Shown: positions 6,170-14,174, numbered from the stretch's first letter. The stretch is DNA of 20,431 nt from an uncultured Collinsella sp. (GCA_958431945.1 CAUASQ010000015.1:1-20431), one strand, 5' to 3'. The notes: generated by a model not told the origin, from the letters alone. Numbers and translations are program-made.

Positions 6170-6450
6170 TGGCCGATTTCGGAGCCAACGTCCTGAGCTC
6201 CTCGGTCGCCCTTTTAGGCCTGCTTGTCATCATGGGCTTGATTTACACCATCTGGTCGCAAATCAACATGAAGAAGAAGCAGAAGTACTTCAAGGAGCTG
6301 CACACCGAGCTCAAGCCGGGTCAGGAGGTTCTTTTCGCCGGCGGTATCTACGGAACCGTCAAAGGCATCGAAGGCGAGAAGGTCCAGATCAAAGTCCGAT
6401 CCGGAGCCGTCGTAGATGTTTCGCGTTACGCGATTCAGGAGATCAAGTAA
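6169..6450 (+). CDS. YajC-like protein encoded inside the PTS operon
   Basis: A 93-residue protein with one N-terminal membrane helix (residues about 10-30). A KKKQKYFKELHTELKPG linker and a small beta-rich domain (residues about 48-93: GQEVLFAGGIYGTVKGIEG, then KVQIKVRSGAVVDVSRYAI) follow. This is the usual layout and length of YajC, the accessory subunit that joins SecDF at the Sec translocon. Here no secD or secF is nearby. The gene lies between EIIA and EIIB, with its start codon overlapping the EIIA stop (TAATG), so its expression is tied to sugar uptake. It may help insert or stabilise the EIIC/EIID membrane complex, which is an inference from position. The chromosomal housekeeping yajC, if any, is not in the window. 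Confidence 0.85.
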   Translation: MADFGANVLSSSVALLGLLVIMGLIYTIWSQINMKKKQKYFKELHTELKPGQEVLFAGGIYGTVKGIEGEKVQIKVRSGAVVDVSRYAIQEIK

Positions 6451-6486
6451 CTGTCGTCAGCAAATATCGAAAGGAAGCTGATCAAC

Positions 6487-6969
6487 ATGGCAGAACCCAA
6501 CATTCTTCTTACCCGCATCGATAACCGACTGGTTCATGGTCAGGTTGCCACCCAGTGGAACTCCACTCTGGGCTCCAACCTCATCCTCGTCGCCAACGAC
6601 GACGTGGCGTCCAACACCATGCGCCAGAACCTCATGAAGATGGCCGCTCCCGCCGGCGTCGCTACGCGTTTCTTCTCCCTGCAGAAGACCATCGACGTCA
6701 TTGGCAAGGCGAGCCCGCGCCAGAAGATCTTCATCGTGGCCGAAACACCGGAAGACGTGCTTACGCTCGTCAAGGGCGGCGTGCCTATAAAGAAGGTAAA
6801 CATCGGCAACATGCACATGTCGGAAGGAAAGCGCCAAGTCGCCACCTCCGTCGCAGTTAACGACGAGGATGTCGCTGCGTTTAAAGAGCTGCAGGAATTG
6901 GGGGTGGAGTTGGAGATCAGGCGCGTTCCGAGCACGCCTGTTGAGGACACGAGCAAGCTCTTCTCGTAA
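6487..6969 (+). CDS. PTS EIIB, mannose/sorbose/N-acetylgalactosamine family
   Basis: A 160-residue cytoplasmic domain. The N-terminal LLTRIDNRLVHGQV motif carries His17, the residue phosphorylated by EIIA and the donor to the incoming sugar. LVKGGVPIKKVNIGNMH in the middle is also typical. The ribosome binding site AAAGGAAG lies upstream. The gene follows the YajC-like gene by 36 bp and is followed by a 90-bp gap with a small hairpin before EIIC. A diverged paralogue with the active His replaced lies at 16218-16697. Confidence 0.93.
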   Translation: MAEPNILLTRIDNRLVHGQVATQWNSTLGSNLILVANDDVASNTMRQNLMKMAAPAGVATRFFSLQKTIDVIGKASPRQKIFIVAETPEDVLTLVKGGVPIKKVNIGNMHMSEGKRQVATSVAVNDEDVAAFKELQELGVELEIRRVPSTPVEDTSKLFS

Positions 6970-6986
6970 TCCTCGTGATCCACGTT

Positions 6987-7006
6987 GTCAGGAGTGAAAC
7001 CCTGAC
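6987..7006 (+). repeat. Hairpin in the EIIB-EIIC gap
   Basis: GTCAGG (6987-6992) pairs with CCTGAC (7001-7006) around an 8-nt loop. There is no T-run, so it is not a strong terminator. It may affect mRNA processing or relative expression of the membrane subunits. The gap is the longest inside the operon (90 bp). Confidence 0.4.
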
Positions 7007-7059
7007 GTTCTGTACGTGATATCCAAAGTGCGTACATTCATTTTGAAAGGAGGAGCAAG

Positions 7060-7860
7060 ATGGAATACTCGATCATCCAGATCGCTCTGGTCTTCGTCGT
7101 CACGTTCATCGCGGCAATCGACCAGTTTGACTTCCTCGAGTCTCTCTATCAGCCCATCGTCACCGGCGCCGTCATCGGTCTTATCCTTGGCGACCTCAAC
7201 ACCGGTCTTCTCGTGGGTGGTACCTATCAGCTCATGACGATCGGCAACATGCCGATCGGAGGCGCTCAGCCGCCTAACGCCGTCATCGGCGGCATCATGG
7301 CAGCCATTCTCGCTATCGCCACGGGCCTCGAGCCCAACGCGGCAGTCGGCCTCGCCATTCCGTTCGCTCTGCTTGGCCAGCTTGGCGTTACCCTGGTCTT
7401 CACGCTTATGTCCCCGCTTATGTCCACGGCCGATAACATGGCTCACAACGCGGACACCAAGGGCATCGAGCGCCTGAACTACTTCGCCATGGCTCTGCTT
7501 GGCCTGATCTTCGCTGTCGTCGTCACCCTGTTCTTCATCGCTGGCGCTACCATCGGTCAGACCATCGCTTCTGCCATCCCGACTTGGCTGCAGACCGGTC
7601 TGTCCGCTGCAGGCGGCATGATGCGCTTCGTCGGCTTCGCCGTCCTGCTCAAGGTTATGATGAACCGCGATATGTGGGGCTTCTTCCTCATGGGCTTTGG
7701 CCTCGCGCTCATCACCGTTGCCAACGATTCGCTGGCAACCCCTGCTCTGCTCATCCTCGCTCTCATCGGCTTCGGCATCGCTTTCTGGGACTTCCAGCAG
7801 CAGACCGAGCTGAAGGGTGCAGCTGTTTCTGACGGAGGTGACTTCGAAGATGGCATCTAA
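7060..7860 (+). CDS. PTS EIIC, mannose/N-acetylgalactosamine family
   Basis: A 266-residue integral membrane protein with the usual length and helix pattern of EIIC-Man proteins. Diagnostic segments are IAAIDQFDF near the N-terminus, DLNTGLLVGGTYQLMTIGNMPIGGAQPPN (about residues 46-74), and the Gly-rich AGGMMRFVGFAVLLKVMM region. It forms the sugar channel together with EIID. A strong AAAGGAGG site precedes the ATG. The end of the gene overlaps the start of EIID by 11 bp, so translation is coupled. Confidence 0.93.
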   Translation: MEYSIIQIALVFVVTFIAAIDQFDFLESLYQPIVTGAVIGLILGDLNTGLLVGGTYQLMTIGNMPIGGAQPPNAVIGGIMAAILAIATGLEPNAAVGLAIPFALLGQLGVTLVFTLMSPLMSTADNMAHNADTKGIERLNYFAMALLGLIFAVVVTLFFIAGATIGQTIASAIPTWLQTGLSAAGGMMRFVGFAVLLKVMMNRDMWGFFLMGFGLALITVANDSLATPALLILALIGFGIAFWDFQQQTELKGAAVSDGGDFEDGI

Positions 7861-8932
7861 TGAGTATGTGATCCCGGAGCACTACGAGGATCTCACTCCT
7901 GCTCCGCAGCTCGACCAGAAGACCCTCAACAAGATGGCTTGGCGCTCCTGCTTCCTGCAGGCATCGTTCAACTACGAGCGCATGCAGGCCGCTGGCTGGC
8001 TTTACTCCATCATCCCCGGTCTGGAGAAGATCCACACCAACAAGAACGACCTCGCGGCTTCCATGAGCCACAACCTGGAGTTCTTCAACACCCACCCGTT
8101 CCTCGTCACCTTTGTTATGGGCATCGTGCTTTCGCTCGAGCAGAACAAGGTTGACATCCCCACGATCCGCGCCGTCCGCGTCGCCGCAATGGGCCCGCTC
8201 GGTGGTATCGGTGACGCCCTGTTCTGGCTGACGCTCGTGCCTATCACGGCCGGCATCACCTCCAACATGGCCATCAACGGCAACGCCGCTGCGCCGATCA
8301 TCTTCCTGGTGATCTTCAACGCCGTCCAGTTCGCTCTGCGCTTCTGGCTCATGAACTGGTCCTACAAGCTTGGCACCAGCGCTATTGACGCTCTGACCGC
8401 CAACATGCAGGCCTTTACGCGTGCCGCTTCCATCATGGGCGTCTTCGTCGTCGGTTGCCTGGTCGTCACCATGGGTGGCACCCAGATCAACCTCGAGATC
8501 CCCAACGGCACCACCCGTGGCCTCTCCGCCACTACCGTGATCGTCTCCGAGAAGGAGGCCGAGAACTTCACCGGTATGGAGGGCATCGATACCGAGACCG
8601 CTGAGGCCGGTACCATCGCCATGACTAATGAGGACGGCGACGCCCTCACCGCCACCGATGCCGACGGCAACCCTGTCGAGTGCGGCGTCACCGATCTGGG
8701 CAACGGCATGGAGTCCGTTACCTACGGCACCGTTACCGAGGATCCGGTCAACTTCTCTGTTGCCGACACCCTCAACACCATCGTCCCGAAGCTTGTCCCG
8801 CTTATGCTTACGCTGCTGCTTTACTACATGTTCGCTAAGCACAGCTGGACCCCGACCAAGGGCATTCTGCTGCTCTTCGTCCTTGGCATCCTGGGCGCTG
8901 GCCCGCTTGGTCTCTGGCCGAGCATCTGGTAA
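7850..8932 (+). CDS. PTS EIID, mannose/N-acetylgalactosamine family, with an extra loop domain
   Basis: A 360-residue protein. The start at 7850 is preceded by GGAGGTG inside the end of EIIC. The first about 200 residues match EIID-Man proteins: MAWRSCFLQASFNYERMQAAGW near the N-terminus, then the conserved RVAAMGPLGGIGDALFW segment (about 110-126). The last about 55 residues hold membrane helices (VPKLVPLMLTLLLYY, GILLLFVLGILGAG). Most EIID proteins are about 270-300 residues. The extra length is an acidic, Thr/Glu/Asp-rich insert at about residues 212-303, between two membrane segments. The insert is in frame, with no sign of a frameshift. It is the last gene of the PTS operon, and a hairpin follows. 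Confidence 0.92.
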   Translation: MASNEYVIPEHYEDLTPAPQLDQKTLNKMAWRSCFLQASFNYERMQAAGWLYSIIPGLEKIHTNKNDLAASMSHNLEFFNTHPFLVTFVMGIVLSLEQNKVDIPTIRAVRVAAMGPLGGIGDALFWLTLVPITAGITSNMAINGNAAAPIIFLVIFNAVQFALRFWLMNWSYKLGTSAIDALTANMQAFTRAASIMGVFVVGCLVVTMGGTQINLEIPNGTTRGLSATTVIVSEKEAENFTGMEGIDTETAEAGTIAMTNEDGDALTATDADGNPVECGVTDLGNGMESVTYGTVTEDPVNFSVADTLNTIVPKLVPLMLTLLLYYMFAKHSWTPTKGILLLFVLGILGAGPLGLWPSIW

Positions 8933-8945
8933 GGCTCTAGCTTGA

Positions 8946-8974
8946 GGGGTGTGTCCCTACGCGGCTCACACCCC
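8946..8974 (+). terminator. Hairpin after the PTS operon
   Basis: GGGGTGTG (8946-8953) pairs with CACACCCC (8967-8974), 8 bp, 14 bp after the EIID stop. No clear T-run follows, so it may stabilise the mRNA end while the hairpin at 8999-9032 terminates. Confidence 0.5.
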
Positions 8975-8998
8975 GACCCCTTAAGCCATGTGTATGTT

Positions 8999-9037
8999 AA
9001 AAGCCGCATGCTCGAAAGAGCGCGCGGCTTTTGTTTT
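8999..9037 (+). terminator. Rho-independent terminator of the PTS operon
   Basis: AAAAGCCGC (8999-9007) pairs with GCGGCTTTT (9024-9032). An inner GCTC/GAGC stem is capped by a GAAA tetraloop, and a T-rich tail (TTGTTTTCTT) follows. A clear intrinsic terminator. Confidence 0.88.
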
Positions 9038-9038
9038 C

Positions 9039-9068
9039 TTGATGATTCGGGTGTGGCAGACAGATAAT
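9039..9068 (+). promoter_or_regulatory. Predicted promoter of the GntR/HutC regulator
   Basis: TTGATG (9039-9044, 4 of 6 bases) and GATAAT (9063-9068, 5 of 6) are separated by 18 bp. They start right after the PTS terminator and lie 50 bp before the regulator's ATG. Confidence 0.5.
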
Positions 9069-9117
9069 GCTAAACACCCTAGGTAGTTAGCCGAATTCGA
9101 GCAAAAGGGAGGATAGG

Positions 9118-9849
9118 ATGGCGATCGGAGCGCGTAAGCAACCGCTGTACGATCAGCTGGTCGATATTCTGACCGAAAAGATCGACCATGAATATTGCGC
9201 CGGTGACATGATTCCTTCCGAGCGCGAACTTTCGGAGCGCTATGGTCTCTCGCGCACTACGGTACGCCTGGCTCTGCAGGAACTGGAGCGCTTAGGACTG
9301 GTGGTTCGGCAGCACGGTCGCGGTACCTTTGTGACCGACCGTTCGGCAAAGGCAACCAATCTCATGCAGTCCTACAGCTTTACCGAGCAGATGCGCGCGA
9401 TGGGTCGCGACCCCGAGACCACGATTCTCGAGTTTTGCGAGATGGAGGCCGATAAAAATCTGGCCGAGCATATGGGATTGCGTATCGGTGATCGCATTTT
9501 TAAGCTTAAGCGCCTTCGTTCTGCCGACAACATGCCCATGATGGTCGAACGCAGCTATCTACCAGTTCGTCAATTTCTGTCCCTAAAGCGACCGCTGCTG
9601 GAACGTAAGCCGCTTTACGATGTGATTGAGCAAGACTTTCAGCAAAAGATACGCGTGGCCGAAGAGGAGTTCTATGCGAGCATAGCCCGTCCCACCGACG
9701 CCCACCTTTTGGGAATTGTCGAGGGCTCGCCTGTGCTCGATTTGGTCAGGACTACGTATAACGAGTCAAACGAGGTTGTGGAGTACACACTCTCGGTTGC
9801 TCGTGCCGATCAGTTTAAATACAAGGTTTACCACCAGCGTAGCGACTAG
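9118..9849 (+). CDS. GntR/HutC-family transcriptional regulator, probable controller of the amino-sugar genes
   Basis: A 243-residue protein with AGGGAGG before the ATG. Residues about 8-75 form the GntR winged helix-turn-helix (PSERELSERYGLSRTTVRLA, then a wing with RQHGRGTFV). Residues about 90-235 match the UTRA effector domain of the HutC subfamily, which binds phosphosugars in relatives such as NagR and DasR. It sits between the PTS operon and agaS, each preceded by a TGGT-N4-ACCA inverted repeat of the kind used by DasR/NagR proteins, so these are its likely targets. The effector is probably a sugar phosphate such as galactosamine-6-phosphate (inference). No such operator is seen at its own promoter. 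Confidence 0.9.
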   Translation: MAIGARKQPLYDQLVDILTEKIDHEYCAGDMIPSERELSERYGLSRTTVRLALQELERLGLVVRQHGRGTFVTDRSAKATNLMQSYSFTEQMRAMGRDPETTILEFCEMEADKNLAEHMGLRIGDRIFKLKRLRSADNMPMMVERSYLPVRQFLSLKRPLLERKPLYDVIEQDFQQKIRVAEEEFYASIARPTDAHLLGIVEGSPVLDLVRTTYNESNEVVEYTLSVARADQFKYKVYHQRSD

Positions 9850-9888
9850 TGCTCGCATCGTTTCCATATGATGATTCTTTGCATTTAA

Positions 9889-9902
9889 CTGGTTACTACC
9901 AG
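9889..9902. promoter_or_regulatory. DasR/NagR-like operator in front of agaS
   Basis: CTGGT-TACT-ACCAG is a perfect inverted repeat with 4-bp centre. It lies immediately upstream of the -10 element at 9919-9924, covering the position of the -35. It is the same type of site as 5598-5609 in front of the PTS operon. Confidence 0.65.
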
Positions 9903-9918
9903 ATAACCAACCGAAGTG

Positions 9919-9924
9919 TATAAT
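9919..9924 (+). promoter_or_regulatory. -10 element of the agaS promoter
   Basis: A consensus TATAAT, 40 bp before the agaS start. No recognisable -35 is present because that region is occupied by the operator at 9889-9902. Confidence 0.6.
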
Positions 9925-9963
9925 TGCACGTCAGAGGATTACTTCTAGAGAGAGGTATTAAAA

Positions 9964-11130
9964 ATGTTCGAGAAGAGTGTCGAGGAGCTCACCGAGCTCG
10001 GCGCCCAGATCACCACGGCCGAGATTGCTCAGCAGCCCGAGCTTTGGCGTGATACGCTCAACATCTATCGCGAGAACAAGGAGGCCATCGAGGCCTTCCT
10101 GGCCGAGGCTCGCGCTATGGGCGAGGGTCGTCTGTCCGTTGTCTTCACCGGTGCCGGTACGTCCGACTACGTTGGCGATACCTGCGCCCCGTACCTGCGT
10201 CACGCTGGCAACACTGATCTCTACGACTTTAAGCCCATCGCCACGACCGACATCGTGAGCGCCCCGCGCGACTTCCTGCGCGCCGAGGATCCCACGCTCG
10301 TGGTTTCCTTTGCCCGCTCTGGCAACAGCCCCGAGAGCCTTGCCGCCGTTGCCGTTGCCAAGGAGCTCGTCCACAACGTCAAGTTCCTCAACATCACTTG
10401 CGCTCCCGAGGGCAAGCTCGCCGTCGAGTCTGCCGATGATCCCAACGCGCTGACGCTGCTCATTCCGCGCGCCAACGACAAGGGCTTCGCCATGACCGGT
10501 TCTTATTCCTGCATGACCCTGCTCTCCACCCTTATTTTCGACACTGCCTCTGACGAGCAGAAGGCCGAGTGGGTCGAGACGATTGCCAAGATGGGCGAGG
10601 AGGTCATCTCCCGTGAGCCCGAGATCGCCGATTACCTGGCTGGCGACTTCAACCGCGTGACCTACTTGGGTTCTGGCTCCTTCGGTGGCCTTGCCCAGGA
10701 GAGCCAGCTCAAGATCCTTGAGCTCGCTCACGGTCTGGTCGCTACTTCCTACGACACCTCCATGGGCTATCGTCACGGACCTAAGTCCTTCGTCGACGAT
10801 AAGACGCTCGTCTTCGTGTTCGTCAATAACGACGCCTACACCCGTCAGTACGACATCGACATCCTCAACGAGATCGGTGGCGACGAGATCGCTCAGCACA
10901 CCATCGCCGTTCAGCAGGAAGGTGCCACCGTCTATGAGGGTGAGTCCTTCACCTTTAAGGGCTACGAGGCACTTCCCGAGGGCTACCTTGCTCTGCCGTT
11001 CGTGATGTTTGCCCAGGCTATCAGCCTGCTCAACTCCGTGCGCGTGGGCAACACGCCCGATACGCCGAGCCCCACCGGCACGGTCAACCGCGTGGTTAAG
11101 GGCGTGACGATTCACCCCTTCACCGCTTAA
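9964..11130 (+). CDS. agaS: AgaS-type sugar-phosphate isomerase/deaminase (double SIS domain)
   Basis: A 388-residue cytoplasmic enzyme with two SIS domains. The first (about residues 45-200) has FTGAGTSDYVG and SFARSGNSPES, the phosphosugar-binding Ser/Thr loops. The second (about 215-370) has YLGSGSFGGLAQES and the GYRHGPKSFV motif with the His and Lys typical of AgaS. AgaS proteins convert D-galactosamine-6-phosphate to tagatose-6-phosphate with release of ammonia. The length matches AgaS and not the about 600-residue GlmS. AGAGAGG precedes the ATG. The gene has its own promoter and operator and ends at a strong terminator. Together with the upstream PTS, downstream deacetylase and LacC-type kinase it defines an N-acetylgalactosamine route. 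Confidence 0.9.
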   Translation: MFEKSVEELTELGAQITTAEIAQQPELWRDTLNIYRENKEAIEAFLAEARAMGEGRLSVVFTGAGTSDYVGDTCAPYLRHAGNTDLYDFKPIATTDIVSAPRDFLRAEDPTLVVSFARSGNSPESLAAVAVAKELVHNVKFLNITCAPEGKLAVESADDPNALTLLIPRANDKGFAMTGSYSCMTLLSTLIFDTASDEQKAEWVETIAKMGEEVISREPEIADYLAGDFNRVTYLGSGSFGGLAQESQLKILELAHGLVATSYDTSMGYRHGPKSFVDDKTLVFVFVNNDAYTRQYDIDILNEIGGDEIAQHTIAVQQEGATVYEGESFTFKGYEALPEGYLALPFVMFAQAISLLNSVRVGNTPDTPSPTGTVNRVVKGVTIHPFTA

Positions 11131-11148
11131 TCGCGTCCCCCTGTAAGG

Positions 11149-11185
11149 GCGCCCGTCCGCTCATAACGGCGGGCGGGCGCTTTTT
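11149..11185 (+). terminator. Rho-independent terminator of agaS
   Basis: GCGCCCGTCCGC (11149-11160) pairs with GCGGGCGGGCGC (11169-11180) at 11 of 12 positions, and TTTTT follows directly. It separates agaS from nagA, which must therefore have its own promoter or depend on readthrough. Confidence 0.9.
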
Positions 11186-11247
11186 GTTTTACGTGAGCTG
11201 GGTATAAGCATCACTACAGTCAACTGCTTTAGAAGCAAGGAGTGCAT

Positions 11248-12417
11248 ATGAGCACGTACGCAATTAAGGCTGACAAGTTCTTCTTGCCGGCAGGCCCGCA
11301 ACTGGGCGGCTATCTTATGGTCGAGGATGGCGTCTTTGGCGCCTGGCAGGCCGACGAGCCCTCTTGCGAGATTAAGGACTACACGGGATCGTGGATCGCA
11401 CCGGGTATGGTCGATACTCACATCCATGGCTTCTACAACCACTCAACTACCGATAACGATCCCGAGGGCATCGATATCAGCTCGACCGAACTCGCCCGTC
11501 GCGGCACCACCAGCTGGCTGCCCACGACGTTCACCGATGGCGTCGAGCAGATCAAGGACGCCTGCGCCGCCATCGCTCAGGCGGACGAGGGTCGCGGCCC
11601 CGACTTCTGCGGTGCTCGCATTCAGGGCATCTACCTGGAGGGCCCCTTCTTTACCATGAAGCACGTGGGCGCGCAGAACCCCGCTTATCTTATCGACCCC
11701 TCCGAGGAGGTCTTCGATCAGTGGCAGGAGGCTGCGGGTGGTCGCATCGTCAAGAGCGCCATGGCGGCCGAGCGCGACGGTGCCGCTGCTTATGCGGCTG
11801 CTCTGAATGCCAAGGGTGTGGTGACCAGCATCGGTCACTCCGACGCCACCTACGATGAGTGCATCGCCGCCATCAACGCCGGTGCCAGCTGCTTTACGCA
11901 TACCTATAACGGTCAGCGCGGGCTGCATCACCGTGAGCCCGGTGTCGTGGGCGCTGCCATGTCCACGCCCGAGACCTACGCCGAGATCATCTGTGACGGC
12001 AAGCACGTTAACCCTGCCGCCATCAAGGCGCTGCTGCAGGCAAAGGGCTGGCAACACACGGTGCTCATCACTGACTGCCTGGGCTGCGGCGGCATGCCCG
12101 AGGGCAGCTACACCAGTGGTGGCATGGACGTCATCATGAAGGACAACCTGTGCTGGCTCGCCGACGGCAAGAGCATTGCCGGCTCGGTGCTCACGCTTGC
12201 CCAGGGCGTCAAGAACATCGTTGACTGGGGCATCGCCAGCGCCGATATCGCCATTCGCATGGCAACCGAGGTGCCGGCACGCTCCGCGCACATCGAGGAT
12301 AAGTGCGGCAGCATCATGCCGGGTCGCGACGCCGACTTTGTCGTGTTCGACCATGAGCTTACCCTCGTCGAGACGTATGTTGGCGGCCAGAGCGTCGGCA
12401 ACGCCTTTACCGAGTAA
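11248..12417 (+). CDS. nagA: N-acetylglucosamine/N-acetylgalactosamine-6-phosphate deacetylase (NagA/AgaA)
   Basis: A 389-residue amidohydrolase. The ATG at 11248 is chosen because AAGGAG lies 5 bp upstream; an in-frame GTG two codons earlier would overlap that site. Motifs are the metal-binding THIH (His58, His60), LEGPFF with Glu131, GHSDA with His197, FTHTYNGQRGLHHREPG with His218 and His228, and ITDCLGCGG with the expected catalytic Asp276. In most NagA proteins the segment after the fourth motif reads DGxHxxP; here it is DGKHVNP. The enzyme removes the acetyl group from the 6-phosphorylated sugar. In this locus AgaA activity on N-acetylgalactosamine-6-phosphate is likely, but the two activities cannot be separated by sequence. 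A copy of its last 40 codons exists at 15160-15282. Confidence 0.9.
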   Translation: MSTYAIKADKFFLPAGPQLGGYLMVEDGVFGAWQADEPSCEIKDYTGSWIAPGMVDTHIHGFYNHSTTDNDPEGIDISSTELARRGTTSWLPTTFTDGVEQIKDACAAIAQADEGRGPDFCGARIQGIYLEGPFFTMKHVGAQNPAYLIDPSEEVFDQWQEAAGGRIVKSAMAAERDGAAAYAAALNAKGVVTSIGHSDATYDECIAAINAGASCFTHTYNGQRGLHHREPGVVGAAMSTPETYAEIICDGKHVNPAAIKALLQAKGWQHTVLITDCLGCGGMPEGSYTSGGMDVIMKDNLCWLADGKSIAGSVLTLAQGVKNIVDWGIASADIAIRMATEVPARSAHIEDKCGSIMPGRDADFVVFDHELTLVETYVGGQSVGNAFTE

Positions 12418-12429
12418 CGATAGAAAAAG

Positions 12430-12461
12430 ACGGCGGGCCCGAATCTGCTCGGACCCGCCGT
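12430..12461. terminator. Terminator between convergent nagA and flavodoxin genes
   Basis: ACGGCGGGCCCGA (12430-12442) pairs with TCGGACCCGCCGT (12449-12461), 12 of 13 positions. On the minus strand it is followed by CTTTTTCTA, so it best serves the leftward flavodoxin gene. It may also stop nagA transcription. Confidence 0.8.
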
Positions 12462-12492
12462 ATGGGTTAAACGCTCAAAAGCACCTTCACAG

Positions 12493-13077
12493 TTACAGCT
12501 TGTTAGCGATCTTCTTTGCCGTGCGCTTAACGCCGGCCACCAGGCCTCCTGCAGGATGCTCCTTCTCGTATGCTAGACGCTTCTCACGTTTGGCGTACTC
12601 TTCGACGATGATATCGCCGTACTCATCTTCGATCTTGTCGAAGAAGTCGACGGCGCCCTTAATTTCCTCAGCGGTCGGGTGTCCCTTTTGGACACCGCCG
12701 GCGAGTTTGAACGGCCCCCACGTATCAAAGCCGGGGCAGCCGTAGACACCCATAAAGATGGCCTGCCTCATGCGGCAGATGCCATCGATATCCTTGCCGT
12801 ACCACTTGTTTTTGCCACCGTAGGTCATAAGGCCAAACACCTTGTCCTGCGGCTGCAGCACGTTGGTCAGTACACGTGCCATATCCTTGTCGATCTCGGA
12901 GTAATAGATGCCCGTGGCGACGCCGATTAGATGATATTCGTGCAGGTTGGGGTACTCGTTTTTGCCGAGTGACTTCACGTCGAGGGTATCGATCTCGGGG
13001 TGCGCCTCGACGATGGCGTCCACGAGCTTTTTCGTATTGCCGTGATGGCGCGAGGCGTAGAGGATGATGGTTCGCAT
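12493..13077 (-). CDS. Flavodoxin-domain protein
   Basis: A 194-residue cytoplasmic protein, start at 13077 preceded by AAAGG; a longer in-frame start at 13107 lacks such a site. The N-terminus shows the flavodoxin fold's first strand and FMN phosphate loop (ILYASRHHGNTKKLVD, residues about 5-20). Further conserved-looking segments are LIGVATGIYYSEIDKDM and FGLMTYGGKNKWYGKDIDG. The domain occupies about residues 1-160, and a basic C-terminal tail (GGLVAGVKRTAKKIANKL) follows that may touch the membrane or another protein. Flavodoxins carry electrons with FMN, but the partner is unknown. It is transcribed alone, opposite to the sugar genes on both sides, so a link to sugar use is doubtful. Confidence 0.82.
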   Translation of the reverse strand: MRTIILYASRHHGNTKKLVDAIVEAHPEIDTLDVKSLGKNEYPNLHEYHLIGVATGIYYSEIDKDMARVLTNVLQPQDKVFGLMTYGGKNKWYGKDIDGICRMRQAIFMGVYGCPGFDTWGPFKLAGGVQKGHPTAEEIKGAVDFFDKIEDEYGDIIVEEYAKREKRLAYEKEHPAGGLVAGVKRTAKKIANKL

Positions 13078-13233
13078 AAGAAGGCCTTTCAGCTGTAATT
13101 GCATCAATGTCTGTATGGTACCCCGTTACATGGCTGGGATACCGGACGCATCGATGAACGTGCGGGTTTGTCCTTTGGTCAGGGCCGAGACGGGTACTTG
13201 CGAGCAAAAAGCAGTTGTTCGAAAGGATGGGCA

Positions 13234-14115
13234 ATGGAATACGCTCTCTCCAACGATTCGATTTCTATTAAGGTGTCCACGGCTGGTGGTTCGTTTACCT
13301 CGATCGAGGCCGGAGGTCGCGAGTATCTGTGGCAGGGCGATCCCGCCGTGTGGTCCGGCCAGGCACCGATTTGCTTCCCGATTTGCGGAGGCTTGCGCGA
13401 TAACAACGCCATGACGTTTGCCGGGCATCATGTAAAGCTCGCTCGCCATGGGTTTGCGCGCAAACAGGAGTGGAAGCTGCTGAGCCAGAGCGAGAACGAG
13501 CTGGCGATGTGCCTGGCTTCGGAGGATAACGCCGCGCTGCTGAGCGATTATCCGTATCCGTTTAAGCTTGTCGCCCGCTATACGCTCGAGGACGCTGCCG
13601 TGCGCGTTTCCTATGAGGTCACCAACGAGGGCACCGAGGACATGCCGTTCTTTATTGGCGGTCATCCCGGCTTTAGGTGTCCGCTCGATGAGGGCGAGGC
13701 CTATACGGACTACGAGTTGCGCTTTGAGAAGGACGAGGCTGCGGAGCTCTGCACCGCCGTCCCCTCGACTGGCTTGATCGACGTGACCAATCGCTCCAAG
13801 AACCCCATGGTGGGAAAGACGCTGCCTCTGTCACATGAGCTCTTCGATTTTGCGGAGACCATCTTTGACGTGCTCGAGAGCCGTCAGGTCACGCTTTCCA
13901 AAAAGGGCGAGGACAAGGGCGTCCGCCTGAGCTTTGAGGGCTTCCCATATCTCATTGTGTGGAGCAAGCCCGAGGGCGATTTTGTGGCGGTTGAGCCCTG
14001 GGGCGGCCTTTCGACCTGCTCCGATGAGGACGACGTGCTTGAGCATAAGCGCGGCTGCCTTGTCGCCAAGCCCAAGGAGACCGTCGTTCGCTCGTTCACG
14101 ATTGAGATTCTGTAA
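13234..14115 (+). CDS. Aldose 1-epimerase family protein (LacX-like)
   Basis: A 293-residue protein. The start at 13234 follows GAAAGGA; earlier in-frame ATGs have no ribosome binding site and give a non-family N-terminus. It matches the short aldose-epimerase group typified by LacX of lactococcal lac operons. Diagnostic points are GGREYLWQGDPAVWSGQAPICFP around residues 27-49, GGHPGFRCPL in the middle, and FVAVEPWGG near the end. LacX-type proteins are thought to interconvert anomers of galactose-type sugars or their phosphates. The next gene, a tagatose-6-phosphate kinase homologue, starts 60 bp downstream, as in lac/aga tagatose loci. The classical GalM at 16782-17834 is a separate, longer enzyme of the same superfamily. 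Confidence 0.83.
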   Translation: MEYALSNDSISIKVSTAGGSFTSIEAGGREYLWQGDPAVWSGQAPICFPICGGLRDNNAMTFAGHHVKLARHGFARKQEWKLLSQSENELAMCLASEDNAALLSDYPYPFKLVARYTLEDAAVRVSYEVTNEGTEDMPFFIGGHPGFRCPLDEGEAYTDYELRFEKDEAAELCTAVPSTGLIDVTNRSKNPMVGKTLPLSHELFDFAETIFDVLESRQVTLSKKGEDKGVRLSFEGFPYLIVWSKPEGDFVAVEPWGGLSTCSDEDDVLEHKRGCLVAKPKETVVRSFTIEIL

Positions 14116-14174
14116 TTCCGTTTTGTCGACTCGTATCGCGAGGCACAAGGAGCCTGCGAGATAAGGAGCTAAAA

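Noticed and set aside
9958..11115. 385-residue minus-strand reading frame opposite agaS
   Set aside because: An antisense shadow with repetitive low-complexity composition; AgaS on the plus strand explains the region.
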